From Candidatus Poribacteria bacterium (GTDB taxonomy: Bacteria > Poribacteria > WGA-4E > WGA-3G), in contig JAJEDN010000105.1 in NCBI GenBank assembly GCA_022821495.1, positions 1 through 64,000 of the forward strand: a DNA stretch of 64,000 nucleotides, given 5' to 3'. The first letter of the stretch is position 1. Each line of letters begins with the position of its first letter. This document shows, in pieces, positions 25,283 through 34,584 of the stretch. A program made the translations under genes and the position numbers. Under the pieces are notes generated by a model. It worked only from the letters and a program-made list of their open reading frames with translations, did not search any database and was not told where the DNA came from.

Positions 25283-25868
25283 CTTTTGTTCTTTCGTTTT
25301 TTATGAGCCAGCGCGTTGTTGCGTAAAGGTTTGTGAAAATTTTTTCGGGACGATGTCCGTTCTCATCCACACGCCAATCGGATTTAGCGTTGATATAGTA
25401 GTAGTAACTTTCCTGTCCAAGTCCGGTTAACACAAGAAACGTCCGTGTTCCGGCGCGTTGTCCTGCTTGAATATCTGTGACTGAGTCACCGATCAAATAG
25501 GCATTTGATAGTTCAATGTTGTGTTCATCTGCAGCGCGCATTAACATACCGGTTTTCGGCTTTCGGCACTCGCATCCTGCATCAGGGTGGTGTGGACAGT
25601 AATAAACAGCGTCAATCGCGCCACCTGTTTTATTAATTTCAGTGACCATTCGCGAGTGGATATCTGCCAAACTTTCCTCTGAATAGAGTCCTCTCTGAAT
25701 TCCGGATTGATTGGTCACTACAATAATTCGATAACCATTTTCGGTCAGTTCTCGGATCGCTTTCTTTGCATTCGGGATGAAGCTAAATTCAGACCATTTC
25801 CGGACGTACCCCATATTCGCCGGGTTTTGGTTGATAACACCATCTCGATCCAGAAAGACAGTTCTCAT
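25275..25868 (-). CDS. gmhB: D-glycero-beta-D-manno-heptose-1,7-bisphosphate 7-phosphatase
   Basis: GmhB removes the 7-phosphate from heptose bisphosphate in ADP-heptose synthesis for LPS core. The HAD nucleophile motif FLDRDGVIN is at residues 5-13, and VVTNQSGI follows near 50. The GmhB-specific zinc site CPHHPDAGCECRKP lies near residue 91, with GDSVTDIQAG as the last HAD motif. The 197 residues are slightly longer than usual, with a tail of about 25 residues after the fold that partly translates repeat C. Its ATG overlaps the upstream kinase stop by 4 bases, so the two are translationally coupled. Confidence 0.92.
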   Translation of the reverse strand: MRTVFLDRDGVINQNPANMGYVRKWSEFSFIPNAKKAIRELTENGYRIIVVTNQSGIQRGLYSEESLADIHSRMVTEINKTGGAIDAVYYCPHHPDAGCECRKPKTGMLMRAADEHNIELSNAYLIGDSVTDIQAGQRAGTRTFLVLTGLGQESYYYYINAKSDWRVDENGHRPEKIFTNLYATTRWLIKNERTKAQ

Positions 25869-26920
25869 TTTTCGGTTTCCTCTAACTCAGAGACAGATGT
25901 TTCCGTTTCAATTGCGTTCAATAGCTCCTGGGGTGTAACAGTCGCACAGCCTATTTTTCCAACGACTATCCCCGCAGCGAGATTTGACAATACTGCAGCA
26001 CTATGGAAATCGGCATTTGCCGCAAGCGCGAGCGTGAAAACTGATATGGCAGTGTCTCCGGCACCCGTTACATCCTTCACGACACTGCTATGAGGTGGTA
26101 GGTTCTCTACTTGCAGATTGCCGTCAGGTCTACGTTGGAACAGTGACATGCCGTTCGCCTCGCGCGTAATTAGCAACGCCTTAAGCGATAATTGGTTTAA
26201 AATTTTCTCGCCGACAGTAACCAGCTGCGGGGTATCAATGATCTCTTCGTGAACAGCGGCACCAGCCTCCTTGTGATTCGGCGTAATGGCTGTTACGCCT
26301 TTATAGTGCCAGAAGTTATCTCGCTTCGGATCAACGACAATCGGTATATCGTAAGGTTGGGCATGTTTCATCACGTCTCTGATGAGTTGGGCATTGATTA
26401 CCCCTTTATCATAATCCGCGAAGATGATTGCATTGCTTGTTGGTAGCTGAGAAACGATAGTGTCTAATAATCGTTCCCGCATCTGCATAGAGATTTCCTG
26501 TTTGGATTCGTTGTCAATACGGAGCAGATGGTGTGCCGAATTGTAGTCTCGATCTGCGTGTGTCGTAGTAGCAGCCCCTGCAATCACACGTGTTTTTGTG
26601 CTTGTGGGTCGCTGGGGATCTATACGTATCCCGGTGGTAACTATATTCAACTCGGTTAGCATCTGGACTAACTTTTCGCCGCCCCTGTCTTTCCCTATGA
26701 CTCCGACCAATATTGCGTTGCCGCCCAAACTGGCGACGTTCTGTGCGACATTCGCCGCACCACCGCATCCGGTCTCCTCTGTCTCGATTTCAAACACTGG
26801 TACAGGGGCTTCAGGCGAAATTCGGTTCACATCCCCCCAGATATATTCGTCCACGATGACATCACCGATAATCATTACCTGTTTGCTTTGAAGTTGTGCA
26901 AAAGTAGCTTTTAAGTTCAC
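25865..26920 (-). CDS. D-glycero-beta-D-manno-heptose-7-phosphate kinase (HldE kinase domain, RfaE1/HldA-like)
   Basis: A 351-residue PfkB-family sugar kinase acting one step before GmhB. It shows IIGDVIVDEYIWGDVNRISPEAPVP near the start, typical of HldE/RfaE kinases, GCGGAANVAQNVASLGG as the substrate loop, and DVTGAGDT with the catalytic Asp near residue 285. The adenylyltransferase half of E. coli HldE is absent, so a separate HldC-type protein is expected elsewhere. The start is a GTG at 26918-26920, with no ribosome site. A promoter-like pair ends only 6 bases upstream, so the message may be leaderless. The stop overlaps the gmhB start. Confidence 0.9.
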   Translation of the reverse strand: MNLKATFAQLQSKQVMIIGDVIVDEYIWGDVNRISPEAPVPVFEIETEETGCGGAANVAQNVASLGGNAILVGVIGKDRGGEKLVQMLTELNIVTTGIRIDPQRPTSTKTRVIAGAATTTHADRDYNSAHHLLRIDNESKQEISMQMRERLLDTIVSQLPTSNAIIFADYDKGVINAQLIRDVMKHAQPYDIPIVVDPKRDNFWHYKGVTAITPNHKEAGAAVHEEIIDTPQLVTVGEKILNQLSLKALLITREANGMSLFQRRPDGNLQVENLPPHSSVVKDVTGAGDTAISVFTLALAANADFHSAAVLSNLAAGIVVGKIGCATVTPQELLNAIETETSVSELEETEK

Positions 26921-26926
26921 AACACT

Positions 26927-26956
26927 ATATTAGCATAAACCTATAGGTTAAAGCAA
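26927..26956 (-). promoter_or_regulatory. Possible promoter giving a leaderless heptose kinase transcript
   Basis: On the minus strand, TTGCTT (26951-26956) and TAATAT (26927-26932) are spaced by 18 bases. The start codon GTG begins 7 bases after the -10 box, where transcription would begin. Confidence 0.4.
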
Positions 26957-27117
26957 CAAACATTATTTTTGAAGAAAACCAAGCGATTCGCAACGAACAT
27001 CATATAACGTGAGCACAATATTAGTAAAGAGCTTCTATACGTCTGTTGGGGGTTTTTGGGCAACGCGGATTTGAGTCCGAACTGAGAGGTCGCCCGACTG
27101 GTGAAAGTGGTTTTCCT

Positions 27118-27146
27118 TTGCGTTTCTGGTAAATATCTGTTAGAAT
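27118..27146 (+). promoter_or_regulatory. Possible promoter for the polysaccharide export genes
   Basis: TTGCGT (27118-27123) and TAGAAT (27141-27146) with a 17-base spacer, about 85 bases before the wza-like start. The rest of the 26921-27231 spacer between the divergent operons shows no gene. Confidence 0.4.
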
Positions 27147-27231
27147 ATTGGGCAATAGAAAAATAAGAAGGATCTGAATCTGAGAATCAACAAATAAAAA
27201 AAATCCGCTGAAAAAGGTTGATAGCGATTTC

Positions 27232-28476
27232 ATGAAAAAAATACTTTCTCTATGCCAGCAATTTTTTAGAGGCACGGACTGTTTTCCAAAATTTCCTGTG
27301 AAAAGTCTTCTAATATTTCTACTCATTTTAGGGCAACTCAGTTATTCCGTCCCTGTTTTCGCAGCTGCCCCTACTGAAAACGCCACGACTGGCGTAGCAG
27401 CTACGTCAAAAGACGCGAGTTCTCCCGAATTGTCTACATATAAATTGGAAGTTGGCGACAGTTTCGTTGTCACTGTAGATGGGTATTCTGAATATAGCAA
27501 AGAACGGATTCCAGTGCCCATTCAAAAAGATGGGTATGTCTCCTATCCGCTTATTGGCCTCATCAAGGTTGCCGGTCTCACGGTTTCTGAGCTTGAGGCG
27601 CGAATGCAGTCCGCTTTTTCAAAACACCTCCCGACCGCACGTGTGTTTGTAACGCTCATGCAGCCGAAACGGACTATCCTTGTGTTCGGTGCTGTTGAAC
27701 CGCGAGCACGTGGCAACTTACATGTTTTTGAAGTCGGGCAGGTATATCTGCTCCAAGCACTCGCATCTGCTGGAATCAACTATGAACTTGCGGATCTTAC
27801 GGACATTTCTATCTGGCGCGATGGGAAGCTGTATAAAAGGGTAGATTATCTTAAACTCATCAGTGCAGGTGGTCCCGATATTCCGTTGAAAGACTATGAT
27901 ACGATATTTGTTCCTTCTGTTTTTCAGCAGCGTCCGGTGCGTGTCATAGGTGCTGTAGTCGCTCCCGGTGTGTATCCGATAACGACCCCGCAAGTGCCAG
28001 CAGTTCAAGCGTTGAAACTTGCTGGCGGTTCCAGATCGGATTTCGCGGATTTGCACAAGTCAGAAATCATTACCAGTAAAGAACGTATTTTGGTTGATCT
28101 CGCTGTGGAAAATGTTGATGTGATGTTGGGACCTGGGGATACATTATACGTGCCATTGGCAGAAGCGAAAATAAGCGTTACGGGGGCTGTAGAGAAACCG
28201 GGACAGTATATAATTACCGAGCCTGTCCTTTTAGGGCAAGCTATTGCGATGGCGGGTGGCTTCAATGAAGAGCGGGCGAATCCGAAAAAATGTCTGCTGA
28301 CCCGGGCTGATGGAACAGAAGCGGAATTGAACTTCGATCAGGTTCACTCTGAGGTTTACTTGGGTCCGAAAGATCAACTTCGAGTCCGTGAACGGACCCG
28401 TTTAGATTGGCGGGTGATTACGTTCGCGACATCGTTTGTGAACCTGCTTGTCACCGTTCTGATCAGATACAATTAA
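27232..28476 (+). CDS. Polysaccharide export protein (Wza-like, Poly_export plus SLBB domains)
   Basis: The 414-residue protein belongs to the outer membrane polysaccharide export family. A signal sequence is clear (SLLIFLLILGQLSYSVPVFA, about residues 25-45); no lipobox cysteine is visible, unlike E. coli Wza. The Poly_export domain follows, YKLEVGDSFVVTVDGYSEYS to ARVFVTLMQPKRTILVFG. Three SLBB-type beta-grasp blocks come next (VFGAVEPRARG, VIGAVVAPGVYPI, VTGAVEKPGQYII). A last hydrophobic segment at WRVITFATSFVNLLVTVLI may cross a membrane. The next gene is a Wzc-like kinase 52 bases downstream, so the pair should form the export machine. Confidence 0.88.
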   Translation: MKKILSLCQQFFRGTDCFPKFPVKSLLIFLLILGQLSYSVPVFAAAPTENATTGVAATSKDASSPELSTYKLEVGDSFVVTVDGYSEYSKERIPVPIQKDGYVSYPLIGLIKVAGLTVSELEARMQSAFSKHLPTARVFVTLMQPKRTILVFGAVEPRARGNLHVFEVGQVYLLQALASAGINYELADLTDISIWRDGKLYKRVDYLKLISAGGPDIPLKDYDTIFVPSVFQQRPVRVIGAVVAPGVYPITTPQVPAVQALKLAGGSRSDFADLHKSEIITSKERILVDLAVENVDVMLGPGDTLYVPLAEAKISVTGAVEKPGQYIITEPVLLGQAIAMAGGFNEERANPKKCLLTRADGTEAELNFDQVHSEVYLGPKDQLRVRERTRLDWRVITFATSFVNLLVTVLIRYN

Positions 28477-28528
28477 TAATTACAGAATTTGCGCTTGAAA
28501 ATATATATAAAATATAATGAGGTTACAG

Positions 28529-30907
28529 ATGCAGGAGACGACCGATAGGCACCTTGAAGAAGTTAGAGTAATTCGATTGTCAGACTATTTTTGGATACTT
28601 TTTCGGAATAAGTGGAGTGTTCTTCTCATTTTTCTGCTTTCGGTTTTCGGGGCGTTTCTCATAACGGATCTCACGCCACCGGTTTTTCAATCGGAAACCA
28701 CAATTCGTGTTTTAGATAGTCAATCCGCCTCCTCCCTCCTCTCTCAATTACCGATATCAGGGTTAATTGGTGGGACATCTGTAAGTGCTTTCGCGGCGCA
28801 GTTGCAGTCCCGGGACCTTGTGATTACACCGGCAGTACGCCAACTCAGAGACGAAGGACTGCTTGATCCATTACCTATGCATCGCGGGCGAATTGTCGTA
28901 TGGCTTGCAGATGTGTTGAATATTGACTTGGATCAGGATGCTACTGAACAAGGAGAACTTACGGACGACGAATGGCAAGATTTTTTCATCAAAACCCTTA
29001 TTGACGAGCAGTTAAAGGTCGAAGAATCACCGGATGGAAAAGTGATTACTGTTACTGTGCAGCAGCGAGGTGCGCGGGCTGTGCAGCAGCAAGTCTCGGA
29101 ACGGGCACAGAACCTGGCTAACAAGATCGCTGCTGTATTTCAAGTGGTCGTTGAAGCGGAAACTGTTGAGCAAATGGAGTGGTGGCAAAAGCCGCTCCCC
29201 CAAGAGATGTTGAACCAGACAAGAGAAAACCTCACAAATGCTGAGGATGATTTTTTTGCATTTCAGCAAAACTATCCCGAAATCACCTTAAATGCGGAAG
29301 GTGGGACACAAGCACAGATCATTCTGGCACTTCAGGTGAAAGAAAACGAATTGATAGATCTCTTGGCGGGTGCTGAATTGCGGTTAGCAACCTATCAGGC
29401 GGAGTTAGATAAGTCGTCGGAAGAGGTTGTCTCAGAAACAATCGCCCGAAATCCTTCACATTCCAAGTTGCAAGATAATTTAAACCAGTACGAAATTGAC
29501 CGGGCGGAACTCCTTGGTAAATACGATGAAACGCATCCTGAGGTGACTGCGAATCAGAAGAAGATTAAGGAGACAAGCGCGCTTCTTGCTAAAGAAGAGA
29601 AGCAAATAAGAAGCACAACCACTTCTTACAATCCGCTCCACCAAGCACTTACAGAAAAAGTAAATGAGACGCAGGCGACGATTATCGGTCTTGAGAAACA
29701 GAAGATAGAAGTCGCTGCCCAAATTGATGCGCATCACGCGAAGCTCGGTGGCTGGTCAGACGAACAACAGCAGTTTTATCGTTTTAAGCGAGATGTTGAG
29801 ATTTACAATGCTCAGGTACTTGCTATAGAGACGAAAATGCGGGAGGCAGAAATTTTCTCCCAAGCCCGCACGGAAAGTATCAAGGTGATGGATAAAGCAC
29901 GCGCGCCGGAGGAGCCGTTGAAACCGCGGCTAAAATTGAATCTCGCTTTAGGGGCTTTTGTTGGAATGTTACTTGGTGTGACATTCGCTGTTGCTAAAAA
30001 TTATTTCAAAGATACTTACCTCCGCTTAGAGGAGGCGGTCCGGCAATTGGACGCTCTTCCGGAATCACCGAGTTTCCTTGGGGTGCTTCCGTCGATCAAG
30101 AGGCGTAGTTCTTATCGGCTCCCGCTGATGGTTCATGATGCTCCGAATTCGAGGACGGCGGAAGCGTTTCGTGTGCTACAAGCCAAACTGCCGTTTCTGA
30201 ATCCGGGTGACGCTGTGAAAACGATCCTCGTCACAAGCGCGACGCGCGGCGAAGGCAAAAGTACCATTTCATCAAATCTTGCGGTGGCACTTGCGCAAAG
30301 AGGTAATAGGGTTCTACTCATTGATGCGGATATGCGGAGACCTTCGCAACACAATACTTTTCCGAAAGAACAACTCCTTCCAGTAGCGGACGCTGTAGAT
30401 GTTGAGGCATCAGAGTTACCTGTCCCGCATGTTGATGTACGCAAGCCTGGTTTGAGTGAAGCGCTCATCCACCTGAGCTCAGAGAATGGATACGACGTAC
30501 TCCACGCGACAGTTAAGCAGACTGGCGTTCCCAATCTATATCTGATACCGAGCGGGACTGTGCCGCCGAATCCGATTGAGCTTCTTAATTCGGAAATGAT
30601 GACAGCGTGGTTGGAACTCGCAAAATCTGAGTACGATGTCATTGTGATTGATTCGCCACCTGTGCGGGCTGTCGCTGATCCGATGATTCTGGCGAACATC
30701 GTTGATGCGATCGTTTATGTTTTTGACATCACAAAAACCCGACGGTTTGACATTCTGACAGGGATACGGCATTTGACAGAGGCGTTCCCGACGAAAGGTA
30801 TCGGTGTGCTTTGCAACATGATTAATCCGAAACATGCGAAGTCCTATGGTTATTACAGTCGCCATGGCAGCTACTACGGGCTTGCGGATGAAGGCAGTGA
30901 AACGTAA
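28529..30907 (+). CDS. Wzc-like polysaccharide co-polymerase and tyrosine autokinase
   Basis: The protein of 792 residues combines a Wzz chain-length domain with a BY-kinase. Membrane helices lie near residues 27-47 and 470-490. Between them is a long periplasmic region with coiled-coil character (residues about 230-430). The kinase shows SATRGEGKST (Walker A), LLIDADMRRP (A') and VIVIDSPPVRAVADP (Walker B). The C-terminus has a tyrosine cluster, YGYYSRHGSYYG, the usual autophosphorylation site. An ATG at 28517 is in frame, but GAGG sits 6 bases before the ATG at 28529, so I prefer the latter. It works with the preceding exporter. No partner phosphatase is in the window. Confidence 0.9.
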   Translation: MQETTDRHLEEVRVIRLSDYFWILFRNKWSVLLIFLLSVFGAFLITDLTPPVFQSETTIRVLDSQSASSLLSQLPISGLIGGTSVSAFAAQLQSRDLVITPAVRQLRDEGLLDPLPMHRGRIVVWLADVLNIDLDQDATEQGELTDDEWQDFFIKTLIDEQLKVEESPDGKVITVTVQQRGARAVQQQVSERAQNLANKIAAVFQVVVEAETVEQMEWWQKPLPQEMLNQTRENLTNAEDDFFAFQQNYPEITLNAEGGTQAQIILALQVKENELIDLLAGAELRLATYQAELDKSSEEVVSETIARNPSHSKLQDNLNQYEIDRAELLGKYDETHPEVTANQKKIKETSALLAKEEKQIRSTTTSYNPLHQALTEKVNETQATIIGLEKQKIEVAAQIDAHHAKLGGWSDEQQQFYRFKRDVEIYNAQVLAIETKMREAEIFSQARTESIKVMDKARAPEEPLKPRLKLNLALGAFVGMLLGVTFAVAKNYFKDTYLRLEEAVRQLDALPESPSFLGVLPSIKRRSSYRLPLMVHDAPNSRTAEAFRVLQAKLPFLNPGDAVKTILVTSATRGEGKSTISSNLAVALAQRGNRVLLIDADMRRPSQHNTFPKEQLLPVADAVDVEASELPVPHVDVRKPGLSEALIHLSSENGYDVLHATVKQTGVPNLYLIPSGTVPPNPIELLNSEMMTAWLELAKSEYDVIVIDSPPVRAVADPMILANIVDAIVYVFDITKTRRFDILTGIRHLTEAFPTKGIGVLCNMINPKHAKSYGYYSRHGSYYGLADEGSET

Positions 30908-30926
30908 TAAGGGGCCTGCTAAAAAT

Positions 30927-31769
30927 CTACGACTTCATTTTTCCTAAGCTCGCCGGTGGCCGCGATGTCCCAACGAACCCGACGAGCACGACCATTGTTA
31001 ATATATAAGGTAGGCTGTGTAGGAGTTGTCCGGGTATATTCCATCGGTTTGCGAGTTCTAAAGCGGTGGCGAATCCAAAAAGGAAGCACGCAGATACGCC
31101 GCTTAAGGGTCGCCAGTTCCCAAATATCACAGCTGCAAGGGCGAGGTAGCCGCGTCCGGCTGTCATCCCTTTTGTAAAGTAATGCACTTCGGATGCCAGA
31201 AAGCATCCGCCTACCCCGGTGAAGAGTCCACTTAACAGGATCCCAAGGTATTGCCATTTTGTTCGACTCAGACTCAGTGCTGCAAGTGCCTCTGTTGATT
31301 CGCCTGCCGCACGCAGTCGCAAGCCCCATGGCGTTTTAAAAAGAAAAATGTGGCTTGCTATCATTAATATCGGTAGTAAATAGACCATGAAACTATATGA
31401 ACCGATGAGTGGCAGCTCCCAGTGCGGGAGCCCGTCTACCTGTTGAGGGGTGGGTAAGAGGTACTCTGTAATCCCTAATGCCAGAATATTAATACCGATT
31501 CCGGTGACAACCTGTTCCGCCTGAAAGGTGACAGTTGCGATGGCATGTAACAAAGCCATTGCTAACCCGAAACTTGTGCCGACAAGCAATCCGATCCACG
31601 TTGAACCGGAGATTTGTGTGCCGACGACGTAACCGAATGCCCCAATGAGCATCATCCCTTCTAAGGCGAGGTTAATGACCCCTGAGCGTTCAGAGTAGAT
31701 CCCGCCGAGGGCAGCGAACCCCAACGGTGTTGACATTCGCAAAGTACTTGGAATTAATTCAAAAATCAT
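30927..31769 (-). CDS. Nucleoside/simple-sugar ABC transporter permease (YufQ/NupQ type)
   Basis: The 280-residue inner-membrane permease has about eight hydrophobic segments and the BPD_transp_2 hallmarks GIYSERSGVINLALEGMMLIG near the start and LRAAGESTEALAALSLSRTK in the cytoplasmic coupling region. Such permeases work as heterodimers with a second permease, here the gene just upstream at 31908-33005, plus an ATPase and a BmpA-like lipoprotein that are not in the window. The start codon is preceded by AAGG from repeat C, 11 bases upstream. Substrate is probably a nucleoside. Confidence 0.87.
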   Translation of the reverse strand: MIFELIPSTLRMSTPLGFAALGGIYSERSGVINLALEGMMLIGAFGYVVGTQISGSTWIGLLVGTSFGLAMALLHAIATVTFQAEQVVTGIGINILALGITEYLLPTPQQVDGLPHWELPLIGSYSFMVYLLPILMIASHIFLFKTPWGLRLRAAGESTEALAALSLSRTKWQYLGILLSGLFTGVGGCFLASEVHYFTKGMTAGRGYLALAAVIFGNWRPLSGVSACFLFGFATALELANRWNIPGQLLHSLPYILTMVVLVGFVGTSRPPASLGKMKS

Positions 31770-31780
31770 ATTTTTAATTT

Positions 31781-31850
31781 ACCTTGCGGTTCGATGAGGC
31801 GGGTTTGGATTTTGACGCGCCTTTCCGTAGAATCGCTCTCCACTTCGTTT
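31781..31850. repeat. Repeat C, copy 3
   Basis: ACCTTGCGGTTCG-TGAGGCGGG followed by CCTTTCCGTAGAATCG and CCACTTCGTTTCG. It lies just upstream of the permease at 31769, whose AAGG ribosome site is the complement of its CCTT. Confidence 0.6.
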
Positions 31851-31883
31851 CGAGCTTAGTCTGTCTTTGAAACAAGTAAGTCT

Positions 31884-31917
31884 CTTATGCGGTTCGGTGA
31901 GGCAGGTTTAGATGCGG
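31884..31917. repeat. Repeat C, copy 4 (short)
   Basis: TATGCGGTTCGGTGAGGCAGG matches the core of repeat C. It overlaps the last codons of the permease gene that ends at 31908. Confidence 0.5.
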
Positions 31918-33005
31918 AAAGTGTCTGTTTTTCGTGAGACGCCTTCTATACAAACTAACCATATAATGAGCATCCCTTGACCCGCAAAGAAGATACCGCG
32001 CGGGATTCCCAACAGAATGTCGATGTCTAAGGCGACTTTGTTCAATAATCCGAACAAAATGGCTGCAGCCAAAATACCGAAAGGATTGTTTCTTCCCAAG
32101 AGCGCGACGGCGATCCCTGTGAAACCCCACCCTGAAGAGAAACTATCCAAAAACCGATAACGGTATCCCATCACCTCAGCGACACCAGCCAATCCGGCAA
32201 TCGCCCCACTCAACGCCATTACCCATACCGTTACAGCACGGGGGTTGATTCCGCCGTAAGATGCGACATCTCTCGCGTTGCCTACCAAGCGGAGTTCGTA
32301 TCCCCAACGGGTGTAGGTCAAAAAAATATAACAAAACACGACACACACGCAGGCGATCAAGAAGCTTACGTTTAATGGGTTACTCTGTGGTAGGATGGGG
32401 ATTAGAGATGCTAATCTTGGGATTTGTGCGGCTTCATGAATCTGAGGGGTTTGAGGGATCATCTGTCCCTGTTCTTGGTAAACGGATGTGACGAGGTAAT
32501 TCATGAGAGCGAAAGCGATGAAGTTCATCATAATTGTATTGATGACTTCGTGCGCGCCATATCTCGCCTTTAAGAACCCCGGGATTGCCCCCCATCCAGC
32601 GCCGGCAATCATTGCGGATCCTATACAGAGCGGAACCAGTAGAGGCACTGGAAGATTTAGGTGCATACCCATCCACGCAGCAGCGAACGCTGCAACGTAA
32701 AGTTGTCCCTCACAGCCGATATTGAATAACCCACTCTTATAACCAATAGCGACAGCAAGTCCTGTGAAGATTAAAGGTGTGGCGTTGAACAGTACATACC
32801 CGAAATCGTCAAGGCTCGCGAACCCGCTAAGAAGAATAATTCTATAGAACTCTAATGCGCCTTGTCCACGGAGATAGACGACGACTCCACACAAAAGGAA
32901 AAATCCGAAGATAGCAAGGAGTGGGGGTATACAACTGAGGAAAAACTTTCTGGATTGAGATGTTTCGTCTCGAACCAACGAGACAAACAATTTTCGGATG
33001 TTCAA
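31908..33005 (-). CDS. Nucleoside/simple-sugar ABC transporter permease (YufP/NupP type)
   Basis: The 365-residue permease has about ten membrane segments. NATPLIFTGLAVAIGYKSGLFNIGCEGQL is the family hallmark near residue 75. LVGNARDVASYGGINPRAVT is the coupling loop near residue 235. It starts with about 30 polar, basic residues before the first helix. It is the longer partner of the permease encoded 138 bases downstream. The ATPase and binding protein would have to be elsewhere; upstream is a divergent aminotransferase gene. Confidence 0.87.
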   Translation of the reverse strand: MNIRKLFVSLVRDETSQSRKFFLSCIPPLLAIFGFFLLCGVVVYLRGQGALEFYRIILLSGFASLDDFGYVLFNATPLIFTGLAVAIGYKSGLFNIGCEGQLYVAAFAAAWMGMHLNLPVPLLVPLCIGSAMIAGAGWGAIPGFLKARYGAHEVINTIMMNFIAFALMNYLVTSVYQEQGQMIPQTPQIHEAAQIPRLASLIPILPQSNPLNVSFLIACVCVVFCYIFLTYTRWGYELRLVGNARDVASYGGINPRAVTVWVMALSGAIAGLAGVAEVMGYRYRFLDSFSSGWGFTGIAVALLGRNNPFGILAAAILFGLLNKVALDIDILLGIPRGIFFAGQGMLIIWLVCIEGVSRKTDTFRI

Positions 33006-33029
33006 GAGTTTTCAGTCTCTCTGCTAAAT

Positions 33030-33059
33030 TTGACAAAAGTTGTTAGAACGTGTTATTAT
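33030..33059 (+). promoter_or_regulatory. Consensus promoter for the aminotransferase gene
   Basis: TTGACA (33030-33035) and TATTAT (33054-33059), spacer 18 bases, about 90 bases before the GTG start. Confidence 0.6.
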
Positions 33060-33155
33060 GCATGATGTTATTATCAGCAACACGCCTGTTAGTATAACAC
33101 AGGTATCCGATTAAAACAAATCGCTGATTGCTAAAGCGATGGTGAGGAAAATATC

Positions 33156-34565
33156 GTGGCGAAAAACACAACGCGGTCATCTCATCATGAGAGGACCGCG
33201 ACAGATCTTCCTGCTTTTTTGGGTGGAACCCCAGTCTTTGAAATAACACCTGATGCCCCTTACCCGAAACTGGATGAGTGGCAGCAAATCACAGAAGAGG
33301 AGGCACGGGTTGTTTATGAGATGACGCTTCGGAACGAACTCTCTGGTCCCTCTCCAACTGTTCAAGAATTTGAGCGAACTTGGTGCGAACGGCACCAAAC
33401 CCAATTCGCTGTGAGTCTGACGAACGGGACGGCTGCCTTACATAGCGCGATGTTTGGGCTTGGTGTCGGTCCCGGTGATGAGGTGATTTGCCCGACCTAT
33501 ACATGGATGGGATCAATCACGCCTGCGTTAACCTTGATGGCGACACCCGTTTTCTGTGAGGTGGATCCCAAGACCCTGCTAATTGATGTGGATGACGTTC
33601 GGCGGCGCATTACCTCACGAACCAAGGCGATCGTGGCGGTGCATCTGTGGGGCAATGTCTGCGACATGGACGCGCTGATGGCACTCAGCGAAGAAACAGG
33701 TGTGCCTGTCATAGAGGACTGTTCACACGCACACGGCGCATCTTACAAAGGGATACCGTGTGGAAGCATTGGACAGGCAGGGGCGTGGAGTTTGCAAGGC
33801 AACAAGTCTATCAGCGGCGGCGAAGGTGGAGTACTTGCTACCAACGATGTAGCGGTGTTTGAGCGGGCATGTCTGCTTGGTCAAGTCAATCGTTCTCCTA
33901 ATGTTGAAGCGGCAGCGGCAGCGGCACTGCAATACACGCATCTTCCACCGATGGGATTGGGTGTTAAATTTCGTGCCCATCCACTCGCTATCGGTATTGC
34001 TTCGGTGCAGTTGAAAAAACTGGATGCGCTCAATGCCAACCGTCGTGCGTATATCCAAGAAATTTCCGCTGGATTACAAGAGATTCCGGGTGTTTCTCCT
34101 GTTGAAACTTATGAAGGGAGCGAGCCAGCAGGATTTTACGGGTTTCCTATTCGTTATCATAAAGAAGAGCTGCAAGGGCTGCCTGCGCCACTGTTTGCGG
34201 AAGCACTCAGAAAAGAAGGGGTCTTAGCGAATAATAACCCCTATCCGCTTCTTGTTGGCGATGGTGTGCCGCTTTTTTCGGGGCGTCTACCGACCAATAG
34301 CAATCCGTATCCACTTCTGCATACTTTGCCACTTTTCACACACGGGCTTGACATCTATATGAATGGTCGCGGTCCGCTCTGCACCCCTGATATGGGTGGG
34401 GCGTTTGAAACCTATGGGCCTTCGGATTTGCCTGTGACCGAAACAGCCTGTTCCCAGCTCATATTTTTACCACTGTTGACGAAACCGGTACAAGGTGCTG
34501 TCGCAGGGATTTTGAAGGCTATTCGGAAGGTTTCTTTACATAGCCATTTGATAATAGATGATTGA
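33156..34565 (+). CDS. DegT/DnrJ/EryC1/StrS-family PLP aminotransferase
   Basis: The 469-residue enzyme is a fold-type I aminotransferase of the sugar-aminotransferase family. Landmarks are ALHSAMFGLGVGPGDEVICPTYTWMG, VIEDCSHAHGASYKG with the PLP-binding Asp, and LQGNKSISGGEGGVL with the Schiff-base lysine. It is longer than typical 370-400 residue members: it has an N-terminal extension of 25 residues and an insert around NNPYPLLVGDGVPLFSGR. The start is a GTG, supported by AGGAAAA upstream. glpD follows after 19 bases. The substrate could be a keto sugar or inositol-like ketone, but nothing nearby settles it. Confidence 0.85.
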   Translation: MAKNTTRSSHHERTATDLPAFLGGTPVFEITPDAPYPKLDEWQQITEEEARVVYEMTLRNELSGPSPTVQEFERTWCERHQTQFAVSLTNGTAALHSAMFGLGVGPGDEVICPTYTWMGSITPALTLMATPVFCEVDPKTLLIDVDDVRRRITSRTKAIVAVHLWGNVCDMDALMALSEETGVPVIEDCSHAHGASYKGIPCGSIGQAGAWSLQGNKSISGGEGGVLATNDVAVFERACLLGQVNRSPNVEAAAAAALQYTHLPPMGLGVKFRAHPLAIGIASVQLKKLDALNANRRAYIQEISAGLQEIPGVSPVETYEGSEPAGFYGFPIRYHKEELQGLPAPLFAEALRKEGVLANNNPYPLLVGDGVPLFSGRLPTNSNPYPLLHTLPLFTHGLDIYMNGRGPLCTPDMGGAFETYGPSDLPVTETACSQLIFLPLLTKPVQGAVAGILKAIRKVSLHSHLIIDD

Positions 34566-34584
34566 TAGCAGTTAAGGATACGCA

